Origin: Lycium barbarum
Lineage: Eukaryota; Streptophyta; Magnoliopsida; Solanales; Solanaceae
Length of the DNA stretch: 64,000 nucleotides
NCBI RefSeq assembly: GCF_019175385.1
Contig: NC_083344.1
Coordinates: 24,740,231 to 24,804,230, forward strand
Direction: 5' to 3'
Positions within the stretch are counted from its first letter, which is position 1. The number at the start of each line of letters is the position of its first letter. Made by a program: the position numbers and the translations under genes. Shown here one piece after another: positions 55,401-64,000 of this stretch. Below the pieces are notes generated by a model. That model was not told the DNA's origin, made no database searches, and saw only the letters and a list, made by a program, of their open reading frames with translations.

Positions 55401-58400
55401 AGTGCTGGCCTCACTGGGGCAGTGCTGGCTCCACGTGGGTCAGCAATCCGCCAAGTTTCAGCGACAAAATTTGCCAAGTGCTGACCACAGTGCTGGCCAT
55501 TCTTTCCAAGGGCCCTGTTTGAGTTGTCAAAATTGTCTGATGATGCAGAAACTCACCCAGTCCCTCGTGTCCCAAACCAAACATCCCAGCAAGTCCTAAA
55601 ACATCATATAGACCTAAGGGAAGTCTCAAGCCATGAAACAAAGCGCTAAAACTCAAAACTAGAGGTTGGGATGTTACATCTCCCTATGCGATGACCATGC
55701 GATGGGAAGTTGCTTCACTGTTTAGCATGCAATTCCTTCATCAGAACTTGCCCATTTCCGACGCTATGTCCATGCAACACGTCACGTTCATGCAATTACT
55801 CCAAATTTTGCATTTTTGCTTCATTTCAGCTCAAATCTTCTTCTTTTTCACCCATGACTTCCTACACATTAAAATCCTCAAAATTAAGATGATTAAGTCA
55901 TGTTTCACTAATCAAAACACTTAAAACACACCAAAGTATGAGGTGAAATGCATCAAATTATATGTCAAATGACCCATTGATCCTATTATCAATGAGAGAG
56001 TTGTATTTGATTGTTTTGTGTCTTGAAGAGTGGAAAGACATTTGGTGCTTTTCTGAGTTCCTCTTCTTTTGCGTAACTGTACTGATTTAACATAGATTAA
56101 ATTGAAAGAATACTTTGTAATCGATCTTACACACTTTGTATTTCTCTCGTAGTTTTCTTGGGTTTCTCCCATGTTGTATATTGAATTCTTGTTGATATCC
56201 GAAATTTGTTTGAATCTTCCTCCCTTTGTGTGCTGATCCATCCTATTTGTTCTGCACACGGTGTTAATTTCTTTTATCTTGTCACCTTTTGTCTCTTTGT
56301 ATAGTTCAAAGATGCTCTTACTAGCCCTGCTGGTGATTCCTTGTTGATAGCCAAACTTTGTTTGAATCTTCCTCCCTTTGTGTGCTGATCCATCCTATTT
56401 GTTCCGTGCACGGTGTTGATTTCTTTTATCTTGTCACCTTTTGTCTCTCTTTGTATAGTTCAAAGATGCTCTTACTAGCCCTGCTGGTCGAAAGAAATTA
56501 ATTGATTCAATGGAAGGAATTCTGCATGGAACTCAACAGGTATCCATACTCATACTTGATATGCATCTTTACTAATATAGAAGGGAGAGTGAAGCAGTTC
56601 TTGGTCGTCCTGCTTGGTGTAACTTTAATTAGTATATTTAAATGGAGCAGAAACTTTACGTGTGGAAAGGTGCACATTGCGCTTGAAAAGCTGGACGTTC
56701 TGGTGATTTAGCGAAACCGTATCATGTCTTTTAGTTTTGCATCTTATATTCAGATATGTATCCTCATTAGAAATAATCCAGTGATTCAGTTTTTAAGACA
56801 AATCAATTTAACGTCTTTTAACCTTGCCTATTTTTGGCAAATTGGGCTACAATGTAACTAACAGCAAGAAGAAAAATGATTTAAAGTGAAAACATTACTA
56901 CTATATAGAAGCACCAGTTGGTGTCCTTTTTGGTAGTCCGTTGTGGTCCTTTTTGGTCGTCCATTGTGGGCCCTAAAAAAAAAAATTGTTAAAAATTTTT
57001 TTTTGGGCCCCATATTAAACAGGCCCATAAAAAAAAATTGTAAAAAAAAAAAATTGTGGGCCCCATATATATTAAACAACTAATATTAAAAAAAATAATT
57101 GTGGGCCCCATATTAAACACCAACCAGTATTAAAAAAAAAAAAAAAAAAAAGTGGAAACCACCACATCCAAACTCACGGGAAAAAAAAGTGGACCCCATA
57201 TTAACAAAATCAAGCAATATTAAAAAAAAAAGTGAATCCCATATTAAAAAAACAAACAATGTTAAAAAAATAATTGTGGGCCCCATATTAAACACCAACC
57301 AGTATTAAAAAAAAAGGAGAAGAAAAAAAGTGGAACCCACCACATCCAAACTCACGGGAAAAAAAAAGTGAACCCCATATTAACAGAATCAAGCAAAAAA
57401 AATTGTGGGCCCCATATATATTAAACAACAACTAATATTAAAAAAAGAATTGTGGGCCCCATATTAAACACCAACCAGTATTTAAAAAAAAAAATGGAAC
57501 CCACCACATCCAAACTCACGGGAAAAAAAAGTGAACTCCATATTAACAAAATCAAGCAATATTAAAAAAAACAATGTAAAAAAAAAAATGTGTGCCCCAT
57601 ATTAAACACCAACCAGTAAAAAAAAAAAAGAGAAGAAAAACAAAAAGTGGAACCCACCACATCCAAACTCAAGGGAAAAAAAAGTGGACCCCATATTAAT
57701 AGAATCAAGCAATATTAAAAAAAAAAAGTGAATCCCATATTAATAAAACAAACAATGTTAAAAAAAAAAGTGCTTAGAAAATCAAACAATTAAATCAATA
57801 ATGATGGACTCATTGCCACATGCGTATCAACCCATTAGTGGGAGCAAATGAAATTATTGTACAACAACATACTTAAAATATTTATATATTAAAATAAGAT
57901 AGAATTTAATTACTTTTTCATTTTTTCCTTACTCTAATAAATGTGAAAAGAGATTAATGTCATAAAAGAAAAAATAATATTAAATGGAGATCAAATAATT
58001 AATAAGCTAAATTAGTGAAATTCTAATTCTAATTGACTTTTCCTTAAAAAACCGTGTAACAAACAACATGACAAGTAAAATGAGTTAAATAAAAAATATT
58101 TACTAAAAATTAAAAAATAGAAGTTCTTCATGGCCCCATATTAAACACCAACCAGTATTTAAAAAAAACAAAAGAGAAGAAAAAGAAAGTGGAACCCACC
58201 ACATCCAAACTCACGGGAAAAAAAAATTGGCCCTTATATTAACAAAATCAAGCAATATTAATAAAAAAAAAATGAATCCCATATTAAAAAAATAAACAAT
58301 GTTAAAAAAAAAAGTGCTTAGAAAATCAAACAATTAAATCAATAATGATGAATTCATTGCTACATGCGTATCAACCCATTAGTGGGAGCAAATGAAATTA

Positions 58401-60871
58401 TTGTACAACAACATACTTAAAATACTTATGTATTAAAATAAGATAGAATTTAATTACTTTTTCATTTTTTCCTTACTCTAATAAATGTGAAAAGAGATTA
58501 ATGTCATAAAAGAAAAAATAATATTGAATGGAGATCAAATAATTAATAAGGTAAATTAGTGAAATTATAATTCTAATTGACATTTCCTTAAAAAACCGTA
58601 TAAAAAACAACATGACAAGTAAAATGAGTTAAACAAAAAATCCTTTGTGGTCCCACCCACTTTTTTACTTAAGGGCAAAAAAATGACGTTTTATACTTTA
58701 TATTACCAACTCTTCTAAAAAGTAGATAGAAATATTTTATTATATTTCTATTTTTCTACTATATAGAAGCATCGGTTTACCCATGCTTCGTCGACAGTCA
58801 CTCTTAAAAAAAAAATAAAAACTGGACCCCACCCTCCCCAAACTCATGAAAAACAAAGTGGACCCCCCCCCCCCCCCCCCCCTCTCCAAACTCATGAAAA
58901 AAAAAGATGGACCCAATATTAAAAAAAGAAAAGAAAACAGGCAACGTCAAAAAAAAAAAAAAAGTGCACCCCATATACTAAAAAATCAAACAATATGCAT
59001 GTAATTCCCAAAGTATCCCCATGGCCCCACATCCAAACTCACGGGAAAAAAAGTGGAACCCACCACATCCAAACTCACGGGAAAAAAAACGTGGACCCCA
59101 TGTTAACAAAATCAAGCAATATTAATAAATAAAAAAAATTAATCCCATATTAAAAAAACAAACAATGTTAAAAAAAAAAGTGCTTAGAAAATCAAACAAT
59201 TAAATCAATAATAATGGATTCATTGTCACATGCGTATCAACCCATTAGTGGGAGCAAACGAAATTATTGTACAGCAACATACTTAAAATACTTATATATT
59301 AAAATAAGATAGAATTTTATTACTTTTTCATTTTTTTCTTACTCTAATAAATGTGAAAAGAGATTAATGTCATAAAAGAAAAAATAATATTAAATCGAGA
59401 TCAAATAATTAATAAGGTAAATTAGTGAAAATATAATTCTAATTGACGTTTCCTTAAAAAACCGTGTAAAAAACAACATGATAAGTAAAATGAGTTAAAC
59501 AAAAAATATTTACTAAAAATTAAAAAATAGAAGTTCTTCGTTTAGATAAAAAAATCAAATTTCTACTTTATTTCATCTTAAACATGTAAAATTAATATAA
59601 TAATTTGAATTAGAATTATCCAAATCAAAATTTGATAAAAAAATTATATGTATTACTTTACTATTACTACTATATAGAAGAGCCGGTTTATAGAGGCAAG
59701 ATCGTCGTCCGTGTTCGGTCCTACTTTTTTATTTAAGAGTAAAAAAATCTTTTGTGGTCCCACCCACTTTTTTATTTAAGGGCAAAAAAATGATGTTTTA
59801 TACTTTATATTACCAACTCTTCTAAAAAGTAGATAGAAATACTTTATTATATTTCTATTTTTTTACTATATAGAAGCAGCGGTTTACCCATGCTTCGTCG
59901 ACAGTCACTCCTAAAAAAAAAAAAAAAAAAAAACTGGACCCCACCCTCCCCAAACTCATGAAATAAAAGTGGACCCCACCCTCTCCAAACTCATGAAAAA
60001 AAAAAGATGGACCCAATATTAAAAAAGAAAAAGAAAAAAGGCAACGTCAAAAAAAAAAAAAAAACACGTGCACCCAATATACTAAAAAATCAAACAATAT
60101 TCATGTAATTCCCAAAGTATCCCCATCAAGTCAATAATAGTGAATTCATTGTCACATGCATATTAACCCATTAGTGAGAACAAATGAAATTATTGCACAG
60201 CAAAAAACATGGACCTCATATTATTACTTTTCTTCAAAATATTTAATTGTTGTATTTACTATTCCGCCATGTCATTTATTTGTTATGTTGACTAAAATAA
60301 ATATACTTAAAATATATATATTTAAAAAATACGATACAATTTAATTACTTTTTTATTTTTATTCTTACTCTCATAAATGTGAAAAGAAATTAATATCAAA
60401 TGAAGATCAAATAATGAATAAAGTAAATTAGTCAAATTATAATTCTAATTCACGTTTCCTTAAAAAATCATGCAAAAGACAACATGACAAGTAAAATGAG
60501 TTAAACCGAGAATATTTATCAAAAATTAAAAAATAGCATTTATTCGTTTAAATAGAAAATTAATTTCTACTTTGTTTCGTTTCAAACATGTAAAATTAAT
60601 TTAATAATTTGAATTAGAATTATCCAAATAAAAATTTGATAAAAAATAATAAGTATTTTACACTTTTAAATTAATCGAATTAAAATTGAAAGTATCAACT
60701 GATGCTTAAATATTGCTATTATTTTATCTCAAAGAGAGGGAAATAGTTTTCTTTTAAACAAGTCTTCTCTTTTAAAAAATATTAATAAATTTTCGTAGCA
60801 AACACGAATAAAATAAAGTTTTAGATACGGAGCACAAACTACAATGTTATATTAATCGTATTTGGAACATA

Positions 60872-60922
<51 letters not shown>

Positions 60923-63900
60923 CACTATCTAAACACAACTACATATACATAAATACACTACAATCCGAAGTGTTGGGCCCGTGCGCGGGCATAAGCCATC
61001 TAATATTCAATAGAAACTACAAAAAAGAACAAGAAGAATTTCATACTAGAGTATCGGAAAAGAATTATCTTTTAGTAGTTTTAATTCAGTCCTAGGTTTC
61101 ACTCAGCCTTTGCCAAGGTAATTAGATTACTACCTTTTTCAAATGTCAGTTTGTTACAGTTACTCTAATAAGCTTTTTGTCCAATTTATTTGATTAAGTC
61201 AGAAATTGTTAAAAACCGGAAAAGAATTATCTTATAATAGTTCTAATTTAGTCCTAGGTTTCACTTGGGCTTTGCCGAGGTTATTATATTACTACCTTTT
61301 TCAAATGTCAGTTTGTCATGGTTACTCTAATTAGCTTTTTGTCCAATTTATTTGATTGAGTGAGAATTTTTCTTAAAGAAAAAGGATAAAAGGATCAGTT
61401 TAACTGATATCCGTCTGTGTCTTAAAGGTGGGAGAGTGAGGGGAGACGTTTTCTCTGATATGGGAAGAGATGTACGCATCGAGGCGCTGGGTGTAAGCCC
61501 TAGGATCCTTAATTTTAATATTTTAAAAGTTGATGCAGTAGAAATTATATAAAAAGGAAAATGTATATAAAACTACTTCATCTAAAGATTGTTAATATGA
61601 ATCATCAATTGATTAAAAAACTAATCAGACTTTGAAAGAAAAGTTAGTTCTCTCGGCTTTCAACTTGTATAATTACTTGATTACAATGTTTAAAGATCAA
61701 AGTCTGTGTTTTACTTCATCAAAAAAGAAGAAGATCAAAGTCTGTGTAATGCTTAAGATTGATCAAGAGATGTGAAGGGACAACCTAATCACTTGTAGAG
61801 ATCTTAACCTTATGCCAAAAAGATACTAGCACGTATATGTTCTTTTGATTTATGGGGACCATCACGTATATGTTCTTTTGATTTATGGGGGCCACATTTC
61901 TAGTATCTAGTTCTTCACTCAAGAAAGGGAAAAGAAATCCGTGGCTCCTGTGAACATGACATGTTTCAAGCAGTTCTTGGAAACTAAATTGCTGATCTCA
62001 CTGAGGTGATCTTTTTTTCGAAAAGTTCAGCGATGTATTTTCAGAAAACTGATCTGTATGACTTCTCAATCTGAGAAAGAGACTACATGGGATTTGCATT
62101 CCGAAACTAATACGGGACCAGTATACCTATATATTTTGATGCAGTGTTCCCTTTTCATATTCTTCTGTTTTCTTAAGTTAATACTGCTTGTAAATTTTGA
62201 CTATCCTGGCTAACTCTGTTAAAACTAAAGGTTAAAATTAAAGGATTTATTCATCTGCACTGGCCATTTAAAGGAAAGCTTGAAGATCTCCTTGATGGCT
62301 CTTCAATTGCTTATTTTTCTTAAGTGGGCAAGTTTTGTGGAGAGGAGTAATAGATTTTCTCTGGGTCGTATACCTTTGTTTCACTGACCACTATAGTTGT
62401 GCCATTTATTTTTTCTCGACTCATACACAATCCTTTTGGTATACCACTTGTATAAGGCCGATTATGGCCTTGTTTATGAATGAAATACTTTACTTGATCA
62501 AAAAAATTAGTAATCTGAAAGGTTGCTTCTGTACAGTTTTGAAATATTATGGCATTTCTAAATGTGCTCTTCATAAAATTAACATACTTAGATATTATTT
62601 CTAAACAACTGAATTTGTCTTCACCTTGAAGTTTTATGCTTTTCTCTCATCAGAGAAAAATTTCAGCATTCTAAAAATGCCTTTTTGAACATTTAGTGGT
62701 CAATAACATTAAAAGATCGAGACATTTGCCCAGTGTTTATATGGTCTGTAACATGAACCTGCATATCCCAGAAGCTGGAAAAGGTGCAAATTGCACTACA
62801 GTCGGAGCAGAAAGCTCATGAAGCTCTCAAGGGGAAATATGCAGCTGCAATTTCGGAGCAAAGGCATTACAATTCTATCTTAAAGGCTTTCCAGGTATGG
62901 TCCCTATTAATATGATCTGTGAAAAGCAAAATAAATCTGGAAGTTATATTTGAAAATGAATCTCAAATTATTTTTTTCTTAATTTATTGAAGATGTTGCA
63001 CTTTGAGAATATCCATCTAAACTTCAACTCATTGAGGGACACATTTATTTTGCACCTTTAGAATGCACCCTGCTAAAGTTTGACTCATTGAGGGACAAAA
63101 CATGGAAACAGAGTAGCATGTGGACTCTGCAGCTCCGCATCTCTACAACAGCAGGATTTGTTGGATGTGGGCAGGTTTAATGTTGGGTTTTAAAGAAAGC
63201 TAGTCTACCTTCAAATCCATATTTCTGCAAAGCTAAGTATGTGTTCGAAGAACTTAATCCAGTTTAGGGTTTGGGGGGGTTGTTGGTACGGGTATAGATT
63301 CTTGCTACTTTGCCTTTTAGAATATATTTGTCACCAGACACTTTTAGCTAATCCTTCTGCTGGTCATACTCATAGTTCAACTTCTCTAGACTACAAAGAG
63401 CTGACGAGCCTGTCTTAATAGCTCCGTAGTGTCCGCGGATATTGTGAACTCCTCATTTTAGTGAAGTGGGGACTAACTTTATTCGTTTTCTAATCTTTGA
63501 TGCATTGTCGTAATGTTATGTTAGGGTTCAAACAGTACTTTGTTTTACTCCAATTTTAGTGAGCAAATGTGCACTGATGTTGATCTATAATACCCATAAA
63601 ATCATGTTTACTCCACTTTTAGTGGCTCTTCAACGAGCAAAGGTGCACCGGTGTTGATTATTTTCCGCGACTGATGTTGGCTTGGTTACCCCTTTTAAAT
63701 CCATCTACTGTGTTGAGAAATTTAATCTTTCAGATTTTTGAGTTAAGGAGCATCTGATACGGCGAGTCTCTTTTGTTTGAAATTACAGGAGACATAATTT
63801 TTTTTCGAAAAGAACATGTCACATTCTCTTTTTTATCTTCTTTTTATTTGGAGTTACCTAGTTATAGAGCCTATATTCTACTTTAACGGTTATATCAATG

Positions 63901-64000
63901 TGAAATTTTAGTTCCACATTGTTTTGTAAGCAGCAAAAGAGTAGTTCCTAATGTTATGCTTCTATTATTTCCAGGTGGAATGTGCAAGGAATGAAAGACT
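40458..64000 (+). CDS. CCDC93: CCDC93-like coiled-coil protein, incomplete at right edge
   Basis: Nine coding exons join in frame by GT-AG introns: 40458-40472, 40561-40668, 47575-47751, 51462-51541, 53697-53736, 53829-53936, 56459-56539, 62772-62894 and 63975-64000 onward; 252 residues are complete. The start MEEEL is preceded in frame by a stop (TAA). Blocks such as DPTAQTVLFLLQTAK, SFKRQLDDVPSQAELIQYE, FSELYTHIQAKDRQTRRYY, YNTLLEIKELMLKETSLLNS and TSPAGRKKLIDSMEGI match the C-terminal half of the CCDC93 family. Its animal member belongs to the CCC complex in endosome-to-surface recycling. The animal N-terminal domain is not seen, as expected if the plant protein is shorter. Secondary structure is coiled coil throughout. 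The large introns are full of transposons. Confidence 0.8.
40994..41220 (+). other. GC-rich unexplained patch in intron 2
   Basis: A 72-codon open stretch with even codon-like composition in an AT-rich intron (MPVSAVKGLRLLALNGIPD ... LGPGDDSRMV). It ends in TAA-like context after GVD. I recognise no domain. It could be a fragment of a captured gene or retroelement. Confidence 0.3.
41589..41978 (+). repeat. Left LTR of the copia element
   Basis: 390 bp, with TG...CA ends. Contains a run of related GGAAGAAAACATYTTCC segments (about 41635-41725) and TATAAATAG (41787-41795), the likely promoter, about 190 bases before the LTR end. Confidence 0.93.
41981..41992 (+). other. Primer-binding site, initiator tRNA-Met type
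   Basis: TGGTATCAGAGC lies two bases past the left LTR. It is complementary to the 3' end of plant initiator methionine tRNA, the usual primer of copia elements. Confidence 0.92.
42534..46579 (+). pseudogene. Copia Gag-Pol polyprotein, broken
   Basis: Start ATG at 42534. Gag (to about 43400) has stops TGA 42786-42788 (a Trp codon is likely) and TAA 42909-42911 in the same frame, then an RGRGRG-rich basic tract. Its zinc knuckle CNYYGNYGHKKVEC has Tyr in place of the second Cys. Protease: WVIDTAASFHATP. Integrase: WHRRLGHMSLKG...CDHCLFGKQH finger, then FIDDASR, RSDNGGEYTS and HNGVAERMNRT (D, D, E present). A frameshift lies near 44555 (after HLKVFGA) and a TAA at 44753-44755. Reverse transcriptase and RNase H (45080-46579) are open throughout: LLYVDDMLIVG is the intact Y-V-D-D box; GYTDADMAGD, TEAEYIAA and CDSQSAMDLS mark RNase H; it ends CKELVGIHSN. 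Confidence 0.93.
46627..47016 (+). repeat. Right LTR of the copia element
   Basis: Same length as the left copy. Counted differences: one T/C near 46706, one G/C near 46772, two near 46839 and 46842, and one G/A near 46872. The target copy TGTTT follows at 47017-47021. Confidence 0.93.
47022..47437. other. Intron 2 continuation after the copia element
   Basis: Ordinary AT-rich intron sequence with short T-runs. Nothing else recognised. Confidence 0.5.
47438..47550 (+). mobile_element. Truncated LINE 3' end with poly(A)
   Basis: TTTTTGGTATACCACTTGTA, then ...GGCCTTGTTATTATTAATGA and an A-rich end (47537-47548). The same 3' end occurs again at about 62432-62507 in intron 7. The shared text plus an A-tail fits two 5'-truncated copies of one L1-type family. 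Confidence 0.65.
47752..48463. other. Intron 3, first part, no element recognised
   Basis: AT-rich sequence after exon 3. Short open stretches on both strands are not credible as genes. Confidence 0.45.
48464..48752. mobile_element. Fold-back MITE with ~100-bp inverted ends
   Basis: The left arm starts ATAATACATAAACAAGCC and continues TGGCCTCACCTGGCAAGTAT and CCAACTTTGGGTGTGCACAA. The right arm is its inverse with few differences (TTGTGCACACCCAAAGTTGG, CCAGCTGAGGCCAAGTTTG, GGCCTGTTTATGTATTGTG). The arms leave a loop of about 80 bp, so transcript or single strand would form a long hairpin. No ORF. The target duplication was not fixed. Long-TIR elements of this type are often Mutator-like (family knowledge). 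Confidence 0.8.
48753..50000. other. Intron 3, middle part, mixed repeats
   Basis: Contains a two-copy 49-bp repeat with TATCACGACCCACTTATGGC (about 49525-49544 and 49574-49590) and other GC-richer pieces. An 81-codon open stretch at 48881-49126 shows no known domain. Confidence 0.4.
49999..50095 (-). mobile_element. SINE fragment
   Basis: On minus it reads ACGGTAAAGTTATCTCCATG then TGACCTATAGGTCACGGGTT and CAAACCATGAAAGCAACC. This matches the tRNA-like head of the same SINE type as 27030-27183. No target duplication found, and the 3' part is short. Confidence 0.6.
50502..50703 (+). mobile_element. Full-length tRNA-derived SINE
   Basis: Flanked by the 18-bp direct repeat AATAATCAAGCTTCTTAC (50484-50501 and 50704-50721). 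Head: GTGTGGCCTAGTGGATGAAG (A-box-like), then GAGAACCATGAGGTTTCAGA and TTCAAATCCCAGC (B-box region). Tail: CACCACGGTTATAAAGAAAA. Length 202 bp. It is in intron 3 of the CCDC93-like gene, sense. Relatives are the split copy at 8325-9364 and the minus copy at 51771-51980. Confidence 0.92.
51771..51980 (-). mobile_element. SINE copy, minus strand
   Basis: Same family as 50502-50703, read on minus, with the tail formed by a run of TTTTG units at about 51748-51770. Head region around 51930-51980 is more diverged. No exact target duplication was found. Confidence 0.8.
52000..53696. other. Intron 4, no element recognised
   Basis: AT-rich. Contains a CTCTCT-rich run at about 52937-52970. The 53040-53260 part is denser in GC and may be LTR-derived, with a TTGAGCTAACTTTTGGGGTC and a TTGAGCTTGCTTTTGCAGTC segment forming a weak pair (53068 and 53279). 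No ORF is credible. Confidence 0.35.
54290..55677 (-). repeat. LTR-type repeat in intron 6
   Basis: On minus the right edge reads TGTAACATCCCAACCTCTAG, a common start for long gypsy LTRs. The other edge, near 54290-54311, is not fixed and no target duplication was found. A C-rich run of about 17 lies at 54836-54852. Middle portions match 34085-34620 in order. The 104-codon open stretch at 54931-55245 is not supported as a gene. Confidence 0.55.
56186..56488 (+). repeat. 154-bp tandem duplication spanning exon 7 acceptor
   Basis: Two adjacent units share TTTGTTTGAATCTTCCTCCC, GTGTGCTGATCCATCCTATT, TTGTCACCTTTTGTCTC, a TTTGTATAG acceptor and the first 30 bases of exon 7 (FKDALTSPAG). The first acceptor precedes 56305, the real one 56459. 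Unit 1 differs by a few substitutions and a CT indel in the pyrimidine tract. Confidence 0.93.
57772..60545 (+). repeat. Four copies of a ~330-bp module
   Basis: Copies begin near 57772, 58312, 59178 and, diverged, 60124. Each contains CTTAGAAAATCAAACAATTA, GCGTATCAACCCATTAGTGG, AATGAAATTATTGTACA, TAATAAATGTGAAAAGAGAT and CCTTAAAAAACCGTGTAA. Spacing is unequal (540, 866 and about 946 bp), which suggests repeated insertion of related elements, not a simple satellite. Confidence 0.85.
60871..60920. repeat. (TA)n microsatellite
   Basis: About 24 TA units next to the Helitron 3' region. Similar (TA)n runs lie at 26358-26396, 37438-37471 and 40341-40365. Confidence 0.95.
61056..61380. repeat. 162-bp tandem duplication in intron 7
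   Basis: Two units starting at 61056 and 61218 share GGAAAAGAATTATCTT, TAGTCCTAGGTTTCACT, TTACTACCTTTTTCAAATGT and TTTTTGTCCAATTTATTTGA with about ten differences. No coding content. Confidence 0.9.
62432..62510 (+). mobile_element. Second truncated LINE 3' end
   Basis: CCTTTTGGTATACCACTTGT then ...GGCCTTGTTTATGAATGAAA and an A-rich end match 47438-47550. It sits 260 bases before exon 8 of the CCDC93-like gene, sense strand. Confidence 0.65.
62895..63974. other. Intron 8, nothing recognised
   Basis: AT-rich intron with a short near repeat, TTTTAGTGAGCAAATGTGCAC and CAACGAGCAAAGGTGCACCGG (about 63556 and 63630), both followed by GATGTTGAT/GGTGTTGAT. No element ends and no ORF. Confidence 0.4.

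Larger units (their letters stand above)
56894..61003 (+). mobile_element. Helitron-derived composite block
   Basis: The right end has the Helitron form: hairpin GCCCG-TGCG-CGGGC (60977-60990), nine bases, CTAA (61000-61003), then T. Candidate 5' starts in the TACTATATAGAAGC form occur near 56897, 58755 (TCTACTATATAGAAGC, the best), 59666 and 59864. Inside are four copies of a ~330-bp module and many A-rich CCCATATTAAACACCAACC and CCACATCCAAACTCACGGG segments. Several Helitron copies therefore appear tandem or nested. No transposase is present. It lies in intron 7 of the CCDC93-like gene. Confidence 0.65.

Noticed and set aside
56305..56388. An additional real exon upstream of exon 7
   Set aside because: It duplicates the first ten codons of exon 7, ends in a TGA with no strong donor, and would repeat residues; treated as a decoy.

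Overview
The window is nuclear DNA from a flowering plant, almost certainly a member of the Solanaceae and most likely Nicotiana or a close relative. The clues are a copia element very close to the tobacco Tnt1/Tork group, solanaceous-type tRNA-derived SINEs, a Tat-lineage gypsy element, RTE-type LINEs with GTTGTT tails, Helitrons, and large introns packed with transposons. I see no bacterial-type operons, no CRISPR array, no tRNA or rRNA gene and no cluster that looks like a new defence or biosynthetic system.

Layout. Positions 1-9938 hold only repeats: retroelement debris, a 2.3-kb Helitron with both ends visible (1369-3710, minus strand), small tandem repeats, and a SINE split by an 833-bp TIR element (8325-9364). 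Positions 9939-24740 are one complete but dead Ty3/gypsy Tat-type retrotransposon on the minus strand, with long terminal repeats, a 5-bp target duplication, a dual RNase H, and an antisense intron-bearing gene on the plus strand near its 3' end. A 3,018-bp solo LTR of another family is nested in it. Next to it lies a decayed copy of the splicing factor SF3B6 (p14) gene (24818-25243, minus strand).

Two real host genes follow, both on the plus strand. The first (26845-36004, seven coding exons, 358 codons before the stop) encodes the catalytic subunit of mitochondrial NAD-dependent isocitrate dehydrogenase. Its promoter region is tandemly duplicated, and its introns contain SINEs, an RTE LINE and Stowaway MITEs. 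The second runs from about 40458 past the right edge. Nine coding exons are visible, all joining in frame. It encodes a plant CCDC93-like coiled-coil protein, in animals a subunit of the CCC complex (COMMD/CCDC22/CCDC93) in endosomal recycling. Its introns hold a complete but broken Tork-type copia element (41589-47016), SINEs, a fold-back MITE, and a Helitron-derived repeat block (56894-61003). Its exon 7 is preceded by a 154-bp tandem duplication that creates a decoy 3' splice site.

The two host genes have no obvious functional link. Most of the biology here is transposon layering: insertion order can be read from nested target-site duplications, and several duplications alter promoter or splice-site architecture of the host genes. 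All calls come from reading the sequence and recalled family knowledge; no database search was run.
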